A DNA stretch of 64,000 nucleotides, from assembly GCA_963921195.1 (NCBI GenBank), contig CAWUER010000500.1:1-64000 (forward strand), in the 5' to 3' direction. This document shows, piece by piece, positions 53,693 to 64,000 of the stretch. Position 1 is the first letter of the stretch, and every line of letters begins with the position of its first letter. Position numbers and translations under genes: made by a program. Origin of the DNA: Pegoplata infirma (Eukaryota > Arthropoda > Insecta > Diptera > Anthomyiidae). Under the pieces are notes generated by a model, which saw nothing but the letters and a program-made list of their open reading frames with translations, was not told where the DNA came from and searched no databases.

Positions 53693-54407
53693 CCCAGTTG
53701 GAAAATGTGTCACTGAGGAAATTTCCACAGTGATTCCTTAAGGAAATGTCTTCAGGTTCTGACAAATCATAGGTAATCCTTGATGACATGTCCTTACATT
53801 GCTAGCACTGAATGTTTGCTTTAAGAGTGTGGACAATTCCTTTAAGACGCCTAAAAGGAAATGTCTTCAGAATAGCAGTTTATTAAATTAGAATTTTAAA
53901 TCTGGGCATCTCTTCAATTTCCAAGAAAAAGATGGCAATATTATCGATTTATTTAAAATAAAATCAAAATCTAACAAGTAGAATAAAAGTAATAAATAGA
54001 TAAACAATTTTCAGAATAAAGTTTGGAACAAGTGGTTAGCTGTGGGACTAAGGAACCGGAGGTTCCAGGTTCAAATCCAGTTGGGACTAAAAAAGGCGAA
54101 AAGTTTTTTCTAAATATGAGAAAGATAATTTGTAAAGGAAATTGGATAAAAAAAAAAACTAAAGGAAATACGAAAATTTTTTGTATTTTCGCATGAACTA
54201 CGTCAGACATTTCCCCAAAGAAGTCTTAGGAGACATGTCCCCAGAAGGTCAGCCCTGACCACTGCTGACTTTGAGTGAGGACATTTTGAAAATTTGTATA
54301 AAACTGTCCACAACCCAGTACATAGAGATGTCTTGTGGATGTCAGCAGTGACTCTGACATGTCACCGCTCCGTCACTGAGGATGGCTCGAGGACGTTGCC
54401 AACTGGG
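53693..54407. mobile_element. CCCAGTTGGAAAATG TIR element with tRNA-like core
   Basis: CCCAGTTGGAAAATGTGTC and GACGTTGCCAACTGGG bound 715 bp. GTCACTGAGGA words are near both ends. A tRNA-like stretch is at 54029-54090 (plus: CAAGTGGTTAGCTGTGGGAC, then GGTTCAAATCC). The flanks are A-rich, so the TSD is uncertain. Confidence 0.8.
54029..54090 (+). repeat. tRNA-like segment in CCCAGTTGG element
   Basis: AGTGGTTAGCTGTGGGACTA resembles a D-arm and CCAGGTTCAAATCCAGTTGG a T-arm with box B GGTTCAAATCC. It is not a functional tRNA. Confidence 0.45.
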
Positions 54408-54872
54408 AATAAAAAAAATTAAATAAATTTGAAATAATAAAATAAATAAAAATAGAATTAAATATTATTTTTTTTTCATAGCCTATGAACTTTTTCATAG
54501 GTTTCTGGTTTTTATGAATTTATTTCATAGATTCTATGAAGGGCATCATTGCTCACTTCTAATGAATTTTTTCATAGAATCTATGTACGTTTTTATAGCC
54601 GTAATGAACAAAATTCTTTCAGTGTAGTTATTCGATTCCGATGTATTCCAATATCTGTACACATTATACAACTAAATCAATTCCCACTGTAGGGTGTCCA
54701 AAAAAAAAAAACGGCAATTGAACAACAATAACACAAAAACTTGATCATAAGTTAAGAACCCAAAACTCAAGCACGCATGAGTTACTTGTCAAACATTTGA
54801 GTACACACATACATATAATAAAACCAGGCTTTTACATACAACGTAAATATTCTTTATATTTTAGACTTTACT

Positions 54873-56838
54873 AACAAGGGAAGTATCTCAACCCTTATGA
54901 ACCGATTTGCCTGAAACTTAAAATATATATAAATGAGACGATTTTAAGGTTGGGGTGTCTCGGCTTTTCGGCCATATTAGTGTTTCAAAATTTCGTTGTC
55001 CCCTTATGAAACCATATGGACCTCCGGGAAAATTTCGATAACTCACGAACTAACAGGAATATCCTCTAGAGCAAAAATACGTGTCGACTTAAATTTAATA
55101 AAGATTATTTCGTATTCGTATGGACATCGTAGCTCTATGCCTTCATATAAATACCCCCCAAAATATACACATTTTCATGAAAAAAGTATTTAACGAAGCC
55201 AAACTTTTACAAGGTTATGCCACCGTTGCACAGTGCGACATTTGGCCAATCTAGGTGGACAAAAATCGAAAAATAAAAGTTGGCGAATTGTTATAATTTA
55301 AATGAATGTGACAGCAAACAATCCATATACTATGGAAATAATCATAATATGACGAAAAAAGTGCTGTTTCATTTGATACAGGAGTTTAAAGTCACATCTT
55401 GTAATAGACTTTTGAGAAATAAAATATATTTTTGAGCACCATCCCAACTTCAAACACTTATAACTTTTTTGCTGTTGTAGTTATAAGTCCATTTCTTTTT
55501 TTTAAAATACAGTATTTTTAATCTAGTTTTTAAATCCGTGCTCATTTTTTAATTTAATCGAAAACTTATTGTTGTAATTTATTAAAAACAAAAATTAAAA
55601 ATTAAAAAAAAAAAAGAAAAAAACGGAAACTTCGTTGGATTAAAACTATAGTTTCCTCACGCTCCCTCACACGACCTATACATGTGGCAGGTGTTGGAAT
55701 ATCTCTAGTAAGAGATTAAACCATGTTTGCTGGCGATTTTTTGCGATTTATAGAGAATTTTAAAGTTTAGTGAACGTCTAAAATGGACTTTTTGCTTGAT
55801 TTTTTTTTAATTCCAGAGACTTTTAGTTTTAAACTATATGAAAAATACACTTATATTGCACATAAAATTGAATGATTATGTAAGAATACATTATAATATA
55901 AAATGTAATGTGTTATTACACCAAACCCTTGTTTAACGGCATTACATTTTTTTAACGATGTTTAGTTTTTGTATAAAATATGGGAAAATTGAATAATTGT
56001 TAAATTCGTAGAATTCGCAATGGAATTAAAATAATGAAAACCAAATAACTTTAATTTTTTGGTTTGAAATTCTAAAATATGAGTGATACAAATCACACGA
56101 TTTTAATAAATTACTGTACTGCTATTTCTATTTCTATTGTAAAATCGTTTTGTGTGTAATAAATTTATAAAACTGCAAATAGTGGGTTGACCACGCCCCT
56201 TTTTGTTACAGTATAGAGTTAATTTTACAATGTACATAAGTCAAAAAAGGAAATCTAGCCCAAGGTTGTCCAAAACAGCTTAAATGTCTGTTATAAAAAA
56301 AGTGGGCGTATACCGCCCATCAATAATTGTCTTCGAGGTTATTGTGTACATTTTTTTTTACAAAATGGTACACAAATAATAATTTTTTTACAAAATCTCA
56401 TAAAAATTCTTCAAATTATTTAAGCAATTTCTTAAAAAATAGTTAATTTCCCAAAAATGGGCGTGGCAATTGTTCGATTGTTCCAAATTTTGTTGTCAAT
56501 ATTAGTTATGTCCTACATTATTATCAAACCAAATTTCAAGCCAGGATCTTTTAAATTAGATTTTTGTCCACCTAGATTGGCCAAATGTCGCACTGTGCGT
56601 TGGATAGGCATTAAAAAAACCTTTCTTCTCATATGTAAACATCATATAGTTTCTTGGAAAGAAATGGCTGAAAAATCCAAAAAACGATTTTTTCGCCATT
56701 TTTTGACCCATGTTTTGAACCCCTAAATCCCCGATATGGCCGATAAGCCGAGACACCCCAACCTTAGAATTGTCTCTTTTATATATATTTTACGTTTCAT
56801 GCAAATCGGTTCATAAGGGTTGAGATACTTTCCTTGTA
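54873..56838. mobile_element. ACAAGGAAAGTATCTCAACCC foldback element
   Basis: The ends (ACAAGGGAAGTATCTCAACC and its mirror to 56838) continue inward through GAACCGATTTGC and GGGTGTCTCGGCTTxTCGGCC for about 120 bp. The Transib-like element 55229-56597 is inserted inside. No TSD was found for the outer element. Confidence 0.8.
55229..56597. mobile_element. Transib-like element, TIR CACAGTGCGACATTTGGCC, 5-bp TSD
   Basis: CACAGTGCGACATTTGGCCA and GGCCAAATGTCGCACTGTG are perfect inverted termini extending over ATCTAGGTGGACAAAAAT, flanked by the perfect 5-bp TSD CGTTG (55224-55228, 56598-56602). The first seven bases are exactly the recombination-signal heptamer CACAGTG. The 1369-bp interior contains GGGCGTGGC-type blocks and no transposase. 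The minus-strand and plus-strand open frames at 56457-56756 cross the end and are dismissed. Confidence 0.85.
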
Positions 56839-56844
56839 AGAATT

Positions 56845-57425
56845 TTCAAGTGTTCAAAGACACCAACCAAATGCTATATTTTTCGCTGAAAAAAGAGTAT
56901 GAAAATACGTATGTAGTCCCAAGAATACGATAAAATAACAAACATTGCACATTTTTGTAAAAAAATTAAAATTAAATTCAAAAGTAAACATTAACTCATA
57001 CACATGGACATCGCCATTACATACACATACATAAACTTTAAGACAACCCATACTTACACAAAAACCCACAAAATTCAATTTTACCTTAGGTTTTTTGTTT
57101 TGTATTTAAAAACAAATTTGAAAAAAGAAGGTTTATTTAACTTTTTTTGTGTAAATTAAATAAATTAATATAAACATAACACATTCGATAAGATAACTCT
57201 GACAATTCTCTATGTGTAAGTGTAGTGGTTTTTGAAAAATGCATACACCATAAACAGGGATGGGAAATGAGGTTTGTCAATTTAAAAAAAAAAAAAAGTA
57301 CTTTTCGATTTTTTGGGTGTTGAAAAATTACATCGTCACAGCTTTTTAAGAAAAGAAAAAGCTGTTACCTCCATCATAACATGACCGACGAATCCCATAA
57401 AACGGTAGGGGTAGAATGGTGGATA
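56845..57425. other. No gene recognised
   Basis: AT-rich sequence between the foldback and LINE copy 2. The 74-codon minus-strand frame at 56854-57078 is compositionally odd (Cys, Val, Phe-rich) and lacks any recognised motif. Confidence 0.4.
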
Positions 57426-57436
57426 ATGTACAAGAT

Positions 57437-57840
57437 GTTGTGGTTTCTACAAATAAACCTTCATCACTGTAAGACAGCAGCGGTTGACTTGGTTTTTGTC
57501 CAAGAGTCCTGGGTGCGGTAGGGTTTCAATATAGGGAAGTACAGACACAAACGATAGAGGCGAGTCACTTTTGGAGTTTTTGTTAAGCACTAACCTGTAT
57601 ATTTTTAACAGGGGCTGGGAACCAACTTTCATTACAAGTAGGCGGCAAGAGGTTCTTGATAGAACGCTTGTATCAGATACATTGTCTGATAGAATTTATG
57701 ACTGGAAAGTTTTGGAATAACATTAATGTTCTTCTTTTGGAAGAAAATTCTTTCTCAAATCATTGCTACATTGAGTTTTTACTCAGGGAGCATGGTCCTG
57801 TTGAGACAGTATCTAGGAATCTGAAGAGAACAAACTAATT
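57437..57840 (+). pseudogene. LINE endonuclease domain remnant
   Basis: WFLQINLHHCKTAAVDLVF and VQESWVR (from 57440) are the start of an apurinic-type endonuclease, with the metal-binding Glu in QESW. A deletion of about 250-300 bases jumps to TDTNDRGESLLEFLL (57545), then EPTFxTxRRQEVLDxTL and the start of the next segment, EENSFSNHCYIEFLLREHG (57740-57800). Conserved Asn/Asp/His residues between these parts are lost with the deletion. Confidence 0.75.
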
Positions 57841-58251
57841 GAAATATAGGGAGACCTTTTCAAGCTTTGGGATGAAATACTCTTATCTGAACTGCATAGT
57901 TACACCGAAATTGACTGTCTGGTTGACCACACAACAAATGTTTGTTGTAGGTTGCTGGATGCGTCTTGCCCTTTTTCAAAGCCTAGGGGGAAAAGCCACT
58001 TTGGTGGTAAAATGTGTTACAGACGAGCAGAGATTTCTGCAGAAAGCTCTTTAATAACGAAAAATCTTCAAGAGCGGACGAGTGCTGGTCTACATATAGG
58101 CTGCAACTTAAGACCAATAAAAAGATTATCAGAATTACCAAGTGTGATACTTTGAGCAAATTTCTGGATTCTTCTCCTTGCACCCTGGGATACTTGTATG
58201 ATCCTAATGGGATGTGGTCTACCTTCAGTGGGGAGTCGCTGAACCACCTTG

Positions 58252-59220
58252 TGTATCGACCTTTCACCCACTGGCCTACCTCTTTAGGGACGGAGCTTCC
58301 TATTAATACCGGCTGTGCTCAAAGTTGGACGTGTTCTTGTCCATTTAGAGGCAGTTTCGGGATCACTACAAAAGAATAAAATTTAGGTAGCAAAAAGGCA
58401 TCAATATAGTAATACCGGAGAGACGTTGATGACTGAAGAGGGGGTGGGGGTTGTTTCTTTAATGGATAACAAATGTGGTCTAAACCCTCCCTCCTTGCTG
58501 ACAACCACAAGAAAAATTATGCCAGCCCAAAGAAAATTTTATGTACGTTTCCCAATAAATTTTTTCCACAATTCAAATATCAACCAAATACTAATCTGAT
58601 AAATAAATTTATTTTCGGAAAGGGAAGTAGGTAATTAGGGTTAATCGGGTTCGGGCTGACACAAATTTATTGTGGCTGCCATCAAGGAGGGAGGGCTACG
58701 ACCACGGGAGCCGTCTATCTTGGCAACCCACCCCTTTAGTCATCAACTTCCCTCCGGTATTACTATTTGTGTGCTTATCCTACCCAAATTTTAATGTTTT
58801 GTAGCGATCCCGAACCTACCTCTGAGGGGCTATACCTCAAATATTATCAGAACGCGGAATTGAAACGTGAATTTCCATCACAATGTGCCGTCAGAAGAAA
58901 TAATGACGATAAAGTTAGAGAGAAAAAATGTAAAGATAGAGAAAGAAAAATACTACAATAAGAAAAATCTAAAGTTCAGTTGCCTCAATCACTAGATAGA
59001 AAATCGCAAAATTATAAAGTCACGTTAACTGAGGCCCCACGTTGGGCGCCAAATATTCTGTAACGACCCTTCCACCCACTAGCTTACCTCTTCAGGGACG
59101 GAGCTACCTATTCGTACCGGCCGTGCTCAGGGTTGGGCGTGTTCTTGTCCCCTCAGAGGCAGGTTCGGGTAGGTAGCTCCGTCCCTGAAGAGGTAGACTA
59201 GTGGGTGGAATGGTCGTTAC
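58252..59220 (-). mobile_element. Short LTR element with PBS-like site (TRIM-like)
   Basis: The interval splits the LINE between AACCACCTTG and AACACGCATTTT. TGTATCGACC at the left and TGTAACGACC at 59059 begin two copies of a repeat containing CCACCCACTAGCTTACCTC and GGGACGGAGCTACC. The right copy is about 160 bp and is internally palindromic. Next to it, on the minus strand (59051-59034), TGGCGCCCAACGTGGGGC begins with TGG as a tRNA primer-binding site should. The flanks CCTTG and CCTTA are a near 5-bp TSD. The centre (58450-58990) is noncoding and itself contains inverted parts of the same repeat. It is best explained as a non-autonomous LTR retrotransposon, or a rearranged solo element. 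Confidence 0.55.
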
Positions 59221-59239
59221 CCTTATAAACACGCATTTT

Positions 59240-60110
59240 CCGGGCAATTAATATATTAAAGGTAGATCAACGGAAACTATTCTTCATGAGCTCGTTGGTA
59301 CCATCGAGAGATCGTTTTCTTTAAAGGAGTACACTATGATGTCCTTTCTTGATATAGAGGGGGCATTTAATAATGTCATCCTATACTCGATAATTGTGGC
59401 ATTGTCGGGTCTGGGAGTGAAGCGTAGGATCGTTTTTATGGTGAAAAGTCTACTTGCCAATAGACGTATAACATCTAAATTTGAAGTGTCTGCCATGTTT
59501 GTCAATAGGTACACACCATAGGGAGGTGTTCTTTCGCCGCTTCTTTGGAACCTGGAATTGATTTCAATTCTGCTCTTCTAAGAAGCACGTGGTTGTTATG
59601 TTGTCGTATATGCTGACGATGTCGAGCAACAATTTCAGGGTTCTCTGAAAGATAAGTCTAAATGGGCAAGAGACTTTGGTTTGGGAGTTAATCCAAGTAA
59701 ACCAGAGCTTGTCTTGTTAACAAGGAAAAATAAGATTCCTGATTTTGATCCAATTTCTCTGGACGGCACTGAAATCGCTTTCTCAATTCTTCATGTCTCT
59801 TGGAGTATTTCCAGATAGGAAGTTAAATTTCAGTCTTAATATTAAGGAACTGGTAAGAAACGCAACAATTGCTCTATATTCCTGTGAAAGGGCCATTGGA
59901 AAACGATGGGGTTTTAGCCGTAAAGTCGTTCATTGGATTTATACAGTAGTGGTGCGTCCAATTCTGCTGTATGGAATCATTGTCTGGTGGCCTGCTTTAG
60001 AGAAAAAAGGGAGCTGTGTCTTTATCACGGTGGCACAGAGAATTACGCCGCTGCAGCGTGCTGGTGATCTTCGTACTATATCTACGGCTGCATTATAAAT
60101 CCTCCTTCAC
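59240..60110 (+). pseudogene. LINE reverse transcriptase domain remnant
   Basis: LHELVGTIERSFSLKEYTMM (59285), FLDIEGAFNNVILYSIIVAL and GGVLSPLLWNLEL (about 59520) lead to VVVYADDVE (about 59604-59630), which contains the catalytic YADD box. Then NKIPDFDPISLDGTEIAF and, shifted, KLNFSLNIKELVRNATIALY, with VVRPILLYGIIVWWPALEKK near 59945. A stop replaces the Gln of TPQGG at 59519, and at least two further frameshifts occur. It lacks the finger part of the domain, which was lost around 58252-59220. Confidence 0.85.
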
Positions 60111-60210
60111 CTGATACCATTGGACATATTGGGTAGGCAGTATGAATAGCATACTGCAATGGTAAAGCTGCAATTTTAACCATAACGCGATCTTGATAAA
60201 GGTAACAATA

Positions 60211-61098
60211 CACTCAAAAAAAAAAACTGTAATGTTAGCAAAAAAAGCTTGCAAACCTACAAGAAAATTTGCTGATTTTGAACCCACAATTTTTTTGCTA
60301 AAGTTAGCAAAAATGTTTTGCCAATAATTAGTTAACTAAATATTTTTTTTTCGAACTTAGTTTATACACATCTGAGGACCCCATTGGGTTCGGACCCGAT
60401 AGGTCCAGACCCCGATGGGTCTAGACCTAGTTGGGTTCCTTAAAAATCGTCATAGTTTTTGATCCAAAATTTGTGTCCGTTTCGCTCTACCTTGCTTAGT
60501 TTTTGAGATACGTGATTATAGGGGACCACTGGGGTCTTGAGAATTAAAAAACTCGAAAACTTCAAAAATATTACTCGGAGAGCTTTTGACTATTTTGCGG
60601 TCTTGTTCTACGTGTTGAGAGCTACAAAAACGCTTTTGGACTTTTTGTTGTGTCGGCAATATTTACCGAGATATGAGCATTTTAAAATTTTCGGGAATGC
60701 TAACTTTTTTGGATCCAAAGTTGGGGCCCATTAGGGTCCACGCATGTGAAGAGGACCGGCGATACTATGGAGATTCTAAGAACCAAAAATGGCCTCCATT
60801 TTGCTCTATCTGGCTTAGTTTCCGAGATAGCGCCATTTTAAGTTTTCTGAAAATAAAAAAAAATTTACCATTTATTTTGCTAATATTAGCAAAAAATCTT
60901 GTAAAAATGTAGTCAACTCAAATTCAAATTTAGCAAACGAAATTAGTTCAAAGTTTGTTTAAAATTGCTAATGTGCTAAATGAAGTTTACAAGAATTTTT
61001 TGCTAACATGCTAATCTCAACTAAAAATTTGCTAAAAGTTAGCTAACTAGCGTTAGCAAAAAAAAATTAGTAAATCTACTAACGTATTTTTTTGAGTG
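60211..61098. mobile_element. Complete CACTCAAAA-family element in LINE, TA-flanked
   Basis: CACTCAAAAAAAAAAACTG and ACGTATTTTTTTGAGTG bound 888 bp with TA at 60209-60210 and 61099-61100. Excision rejoins the LINE's reverse transcriptase part with its RNase H part. Internal blocks (ACTGGGGTCTTGAGAATTAA, CATGTGAAGAGGACCGGC, ATCTGGCTTAGTTTCCGAGA) match 14408-19114 and 42700-43390. Open frames at 60537-60912 are within it and are not genes. Confidence 0.9.
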
Positions 61099-61100
61099 TA

Positions 61101-61985
61101 CAACAATATGTTGACTGTGCTCCCTCTATGAGCCTTTTTGAGCTACACATTACGACGATGATACCATCCAGGGAGTTTTGGATAAGGGGAATTCCGGGTA
61201 GTGAAGCCTCCATTAATTTTTACACAGATGGATCGAAGCTGCACGAACCACTGGGCTTGGAAATCTATTCGGAAGAGCTTTGGTTAAGCCTGGCTCGAAG
61301 ATTGCCAGATCATTGCAGTGTTTACCAGCCAGAGATGATGACAATAAAGGAGGTGGCTAGCTGGTTGAGTTGCAATGTCTTGTCTATAACCACAGTCAAC
61401 ATCTATTCAGACATTCAAGCCGCGGTCAAGTCCCTGAAGTCAATGTTTCTGAAAAGAAGATGTGCCCTTAACTGCCGCACATATTTAAATGAGATGGCCA
61501 AGCGGTTTGATATACGACTCATATGGGTCCCAGGGCAAAAAGACATTCCAGGGAATTTCGAAGCCGATGAGCCTGTAAAACTGGGAACTGCCTCACAGGT
61601 TCCAACAGAATTGGAATGTGTTGGTATGCCTCTAGAAACTTGCAAGCAAAATCTACAGCAATTAATTGATTTGATTAAGAGATTTGGCCTTCTCTTAATC
61701 AAAAGCGCACAAGTGAACTGATATCGCTTCCAAGAGGAGAGATTTCGACAGTGGTTGCTGTAATTTCCGGACATTGTCTTATAGGAAAGCACGCAGAGCG
61801 GTTACATGTGTCGTCAAATAAATTTTACCGGAGTTGCATGGATGAGGAAGAGTTTGAAAATATCAAAAACTTTATCTGCCATTGCCCGGAACTTTCTGGT
61901 CAGAGAATTGGTTCACTGAAAACTAGAAAGCGGCACGATCTTTCTGATTTTTGGATGTCAAAATTCAATATCTTAGAAGTTTCAT
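61101..61985 (+). pseudogene. LINE RNase H domain and zinc-knuckle tail
   Basis: In the frame that starts at 61092, INFYTDGSKL carries the first catalytic Asp (residue 46). QPEMMTIKEVASWL carries the Glu (81), VNIYSDIQAAVKSL the second Asp (107) and GNFEADE the last Asp (159). The usual His of WVPGH is Gln (149), so the copy may be impaired even before the frameshift near 61715. After that, the frame from 61751 has FYRSCMDEEEFENIKNFICH followed by CPEL, the CCHC-like tail with the His replaced. A long frame is kept here while the rest is broken, which suggests the copy is not very old. Confidence 0.85.
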
Positions 61986-62094
61986 AAGGAGCTCATTTTG
62001 GTTTAACGGCAGGGACTAGTAGGTGAACCTATTACAGTCCCGTGGTTTCAAAACGGGCCTCAGACCACTTACAACCTAACTTTACCTAACATAC

Positions 62095-63180
62095 GATTTG
62101 GAAACCTCTGATTTACCTAAAGTACTTAAGTGTAGTAGATTTAATGTTCAAAAAGTATAAAACAAAAGTGTTGTTCAAAATGTACCATTTTTATCAAACC
62201 TGCTTAATGTACCACCAAAGTTTGTGTGCTCTCGTATCGTAAAAAAAACATGATATTAAAGAAGCCACAAGAGGTTTTACGATGTTGTTGCTGATCATCA
62301 TGATGATCATCAAGTTGCTCTTTAATTTTTTTTTTCTGTTTTACCATATTGACGAAGATGTTGATCTTACTAAAAAAAACCGGTACCATAATGCATTTTA
62401 AAGCTCCACAAAAAATATAAGAAAAATATACAAAAAAAAAATTTAACAAAATCAACAACAGCATGACTAAAGTCACCTTGTATTGTTTACGTTCATAAAC
62501 CAGTATGGTGGTGAATTTTAATATGTCATATGAAAAATACTATAACAAAACTCACCATACTTTGTTAAACTTCCAATTTGTAGACGACTTAAATAAATAC
62601 ATGATATGTGTATGCATGACAAAAATATTAGACATTTATAATAGTATTAACTAAAACAAGTTTTAAGCAAATATTCATTTGGTATTTTTTATAATTTAAT
62701 AAATTATTTTTTTATTTTTTCCTATGCTAAATTAATTGATTGATAAATAATTAGAGTTTATTAAGAAGTATTGGAAAATAGGTATGAAATCAACACAATT
62801 ATTGTAGCCTCCAACTACAGTATGGGGGCAAACTTACTTGGGCATTCCGTATGTAACACCTGGAAATATTGTCCTGGGATCATGTAAAGTATACACTTGA
62901 TCCATCTGTAGAGGGTACAACACAGTCCAAAATAAAAGAGCTACCCTCCTGAAGTTTGGCACACATATGTATATCTTCTGTTTGTTGGCTGGTTAAGTTC
63001 GAAAATGGGCAAAATTGAATCAGGGGAAAAATGTTCCCCCTTAAAGAACTAAAACTACCAAAAAAAAAAAAATACTTCTTCTTTTTGGATACAACAATGG
63101 TGCGACCACGACGATCAGTAGTCTTGGTATGTTGACCATGGACACAGAGACCATTTTTATAACCTCCAACCACATCAGCT
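62095..63180. other. No gene recognised; decayed repeat pieces
   Basis: GATCATCATGATGATCATCA (62293) is a short palindrome. 62880-63065 contains 'atggacacagagaccattt' and 'ggggaaaaatgttccccctt', fragments of an unidentified repeat; similar words occur at 26910-26980. The 97-codon minus-strand frame at 62880-63173 has no known domain. Confidence 0.4.
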
Positions 63181-63184
63181 CGCG

Positions 63185-63690
63185 TTCGCGAGCAAATCGC
63201 TGTTAAAGAGTCGAAAAAGTGCGTTTTTTACCAACTTTACTCGGCTATAATTTCCAAAAAAAAATTTAGTGCCTCAGTTTTAAACACGAACTTAGCTATA
63301 TTGGATGCCAGCATTCCAAAACTGGTATTAGCTTTTTTCTGGCAGCTTTAGTTTTCGAGTTATTAAAAAGGGCATAAATATTCGGTAAAAATTAAAGAGG
63401 TCATAAATTTAAAAATTTTATTTTAGCGATATCTCAAAAACTAAAGATGACTCAACAAAAGTAAGCATTTTTGGAATCAGCATATCCAACATACCTAAAA
63501 TCGTAATTCACTTTTTGGATGTAAGACTAGTGTTGGTAAATATAGACTCACAAACATGCCAAAAACAGCCTATTTTCAAAGTTTCCTTAGGCTATATCTC
63601 AAAAACTAGAGCTGACCCAAAAAAATGGCAGCCAGACTTGAAATCAGCGTACCCGTAATACCCAAAATTAGCTATCAGAACCCGGGCAAT
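63185..63690 (+). repeat. Direct repeats around ATATCTCAAAAACTAAAG
   Basis: The block 'atatctcaaaaactaaagat' near 63430 and 'tatatctcaaaaactagagct' near 63593 recur, followed by similar AATCAGCxTAxCC words (63475, 63640). A further related block is near 63345. It is a degenerate direct repeat with a period of about 120-165 bases, of the style seen inside the foldback elements. Confidence 0.55.
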
Positions 63691-63765
63691 GATCGACTAT
63701 TTTTTTTTTACTTTGAGCCAACACTCAGGGGATTGCCCCTATTAATGCAATGCATTGTGCTGGTA

Positions 63766-64000
63766 TTAGGAAAATAGGTTATGAGGAGAAGGAAAGAGGG
63801 AGTAGTGTTTGTGGACATTTAATTTGAATTTTTCCAAATTGTAGCCGACTGGAAAAACTTCTGCCAGGAGTTTATTCCACATACGGCTAGTTCGACCGAG
63901 AAACGAATTTTCTCTGCAATGCGTTGTGCGAGACACTGGACAATCGACAACGAACGGATGTGATCTGGTGGAAAGGCGAGTACTACGGGCATATACCCGC
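63766..64000 (-). pseudogene. C-terminal end of Jockey-type LINE ORF2 (runs off window)
   Basis: On the minus strand the frame reads RLSTRSHPFVVDCPVSRTTH, then RENSFLGRTSRMWNKLLAEV and FPVGYNLEKFKLNVHKHYSL before FPSPHNLFS and a stop at 63766-63768. The layout 'SHP..V......R......SF..RT.RMWN.L.AEVFP...N...FK.NVH' is the usual tail that follows the reverse transcriptase in Jockey-group non-LTR retrotransposons. A short untranslated stretch and an A-run (T-run on the plus strand, 63700-63709) follow, as expected for a retrotransposed 3' end. The frame is open to the window edge, so this copy could be fairly young; only about 78 residues are visible. Confidence 0.8.

Larger units (their letters stand above)
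52866..54624. mobile_element. CACTGAAAGAATT-family element, copy 2, twice interrupted
   Basis: From CACCAAAGAAGGAAAATCTC (52867) to TTCTTTCAGTG (54624) the sequence follows 44950-45475 once two insertions (52895-53425 and 53693-54407) are removed. The left third of the element is missing. The tRNA-like segment is retained at 53583-53640. Confidence 0.8.
57430..62090 (+). mobile_element. LINE copy 2 (endonuclease, RT, RNase H), interrupted
   Basis: A non-LTR retrotransposon whose domains run in the order endonuclease (57440-57840), linker, reverse transcriptase (59240-60110) and RNase H with zinc-knuckle tail (61101-61985). A short LTR element (58252-59220) and a CACTCAAAA-family TIR element (60211-61098) interrupt it. 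The 3' end runs to 'acaacctaactttaccta' near 62085, without a long poly-A. Many stops and frameshifts make it inactive. Endonuclease plus RNase H points to the LOA or I group; the text of the endonuclease (LQINLHHCKTAA) leans to LOA. Confidence 0.8.

Noticed and set aside
58068..58271. Minus-strand frames over the LINE (57983-58271)
   Set aside because: They overlap the sense LINE sequence, which aligns with the other LINE copy on the plus strand.

Overview
The window is AT-rich, repeat-dominated DNA from an animal nuclear genome, most likely a higher fly (Diptera: Cyclorrhapha, perhaps a calyptrate such as a blow fly or house fly). That placement is inferred from the non-LTR retrotransposon proteins, a ribosomal protein S17 pseudogene that reads like the fly protein, the many short TA-, TTA-, 5-bp and 8-bp-flanked inverted-repeat elements, and long A/T-rich introns or intergenic DNA. 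No intact conventional host gene is visible. There is one candidate 5' untranslated exon (about 32797-33189) and one spliced small gene on the minus strand (41356-43872) that lies inside a mobile element and is broken by another.

Layout. 1-2775 is a 496-bp satellite array with a head-to-head inversion near 931. 2776-12000 holds inverted-repeat (foldback) elements. 12698-21631 is a deeply nested stack: an element with RSS-heptamer-like ends lies in a CACTC-ended element, which lies in another foldback element. 22336-27900 holds hAT-type and TA-flanked elements and an inverted minisatellite. 27926-29210 is a TIR element that has captured three pieces of a ribosomal protein S17 gene. 29621-33200 holds more nested TIR elements and then the possible 5' exon. 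34204-36035 is an 8-bp-flanked element with a second one nested in it. 37380-40501 holds a foldback element and a hAT element. 40920-44162 is a 3.2-kb TIR element carrying the spliced gene. 44560-46700 holds a TA-flanked element with tRNA-like segments. 46780-50355 and 57430-62090 hold broken copies of one RNase H-bearing LINE family, cut by TIR elements and by a short LTR element. 50567-56838 is a further run of nested TIR elements. 63766-64000 is the C-terminal end of a Jockey-type LINE that runs off the window.

Insertion order can be read from target-site duplications (TSDs): 2-bp TA for several families, TTA/TAA for two, TTAA for one, 5-bp for the CACAGTG-ended elements, and 8-bp for at least six elements. 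Coordinates of element ends come from reading the terminal repeats by eye. Where no TSD is quoted, the ends are approximate. Family and superfamily names are inference unless the evidence says otherwise.
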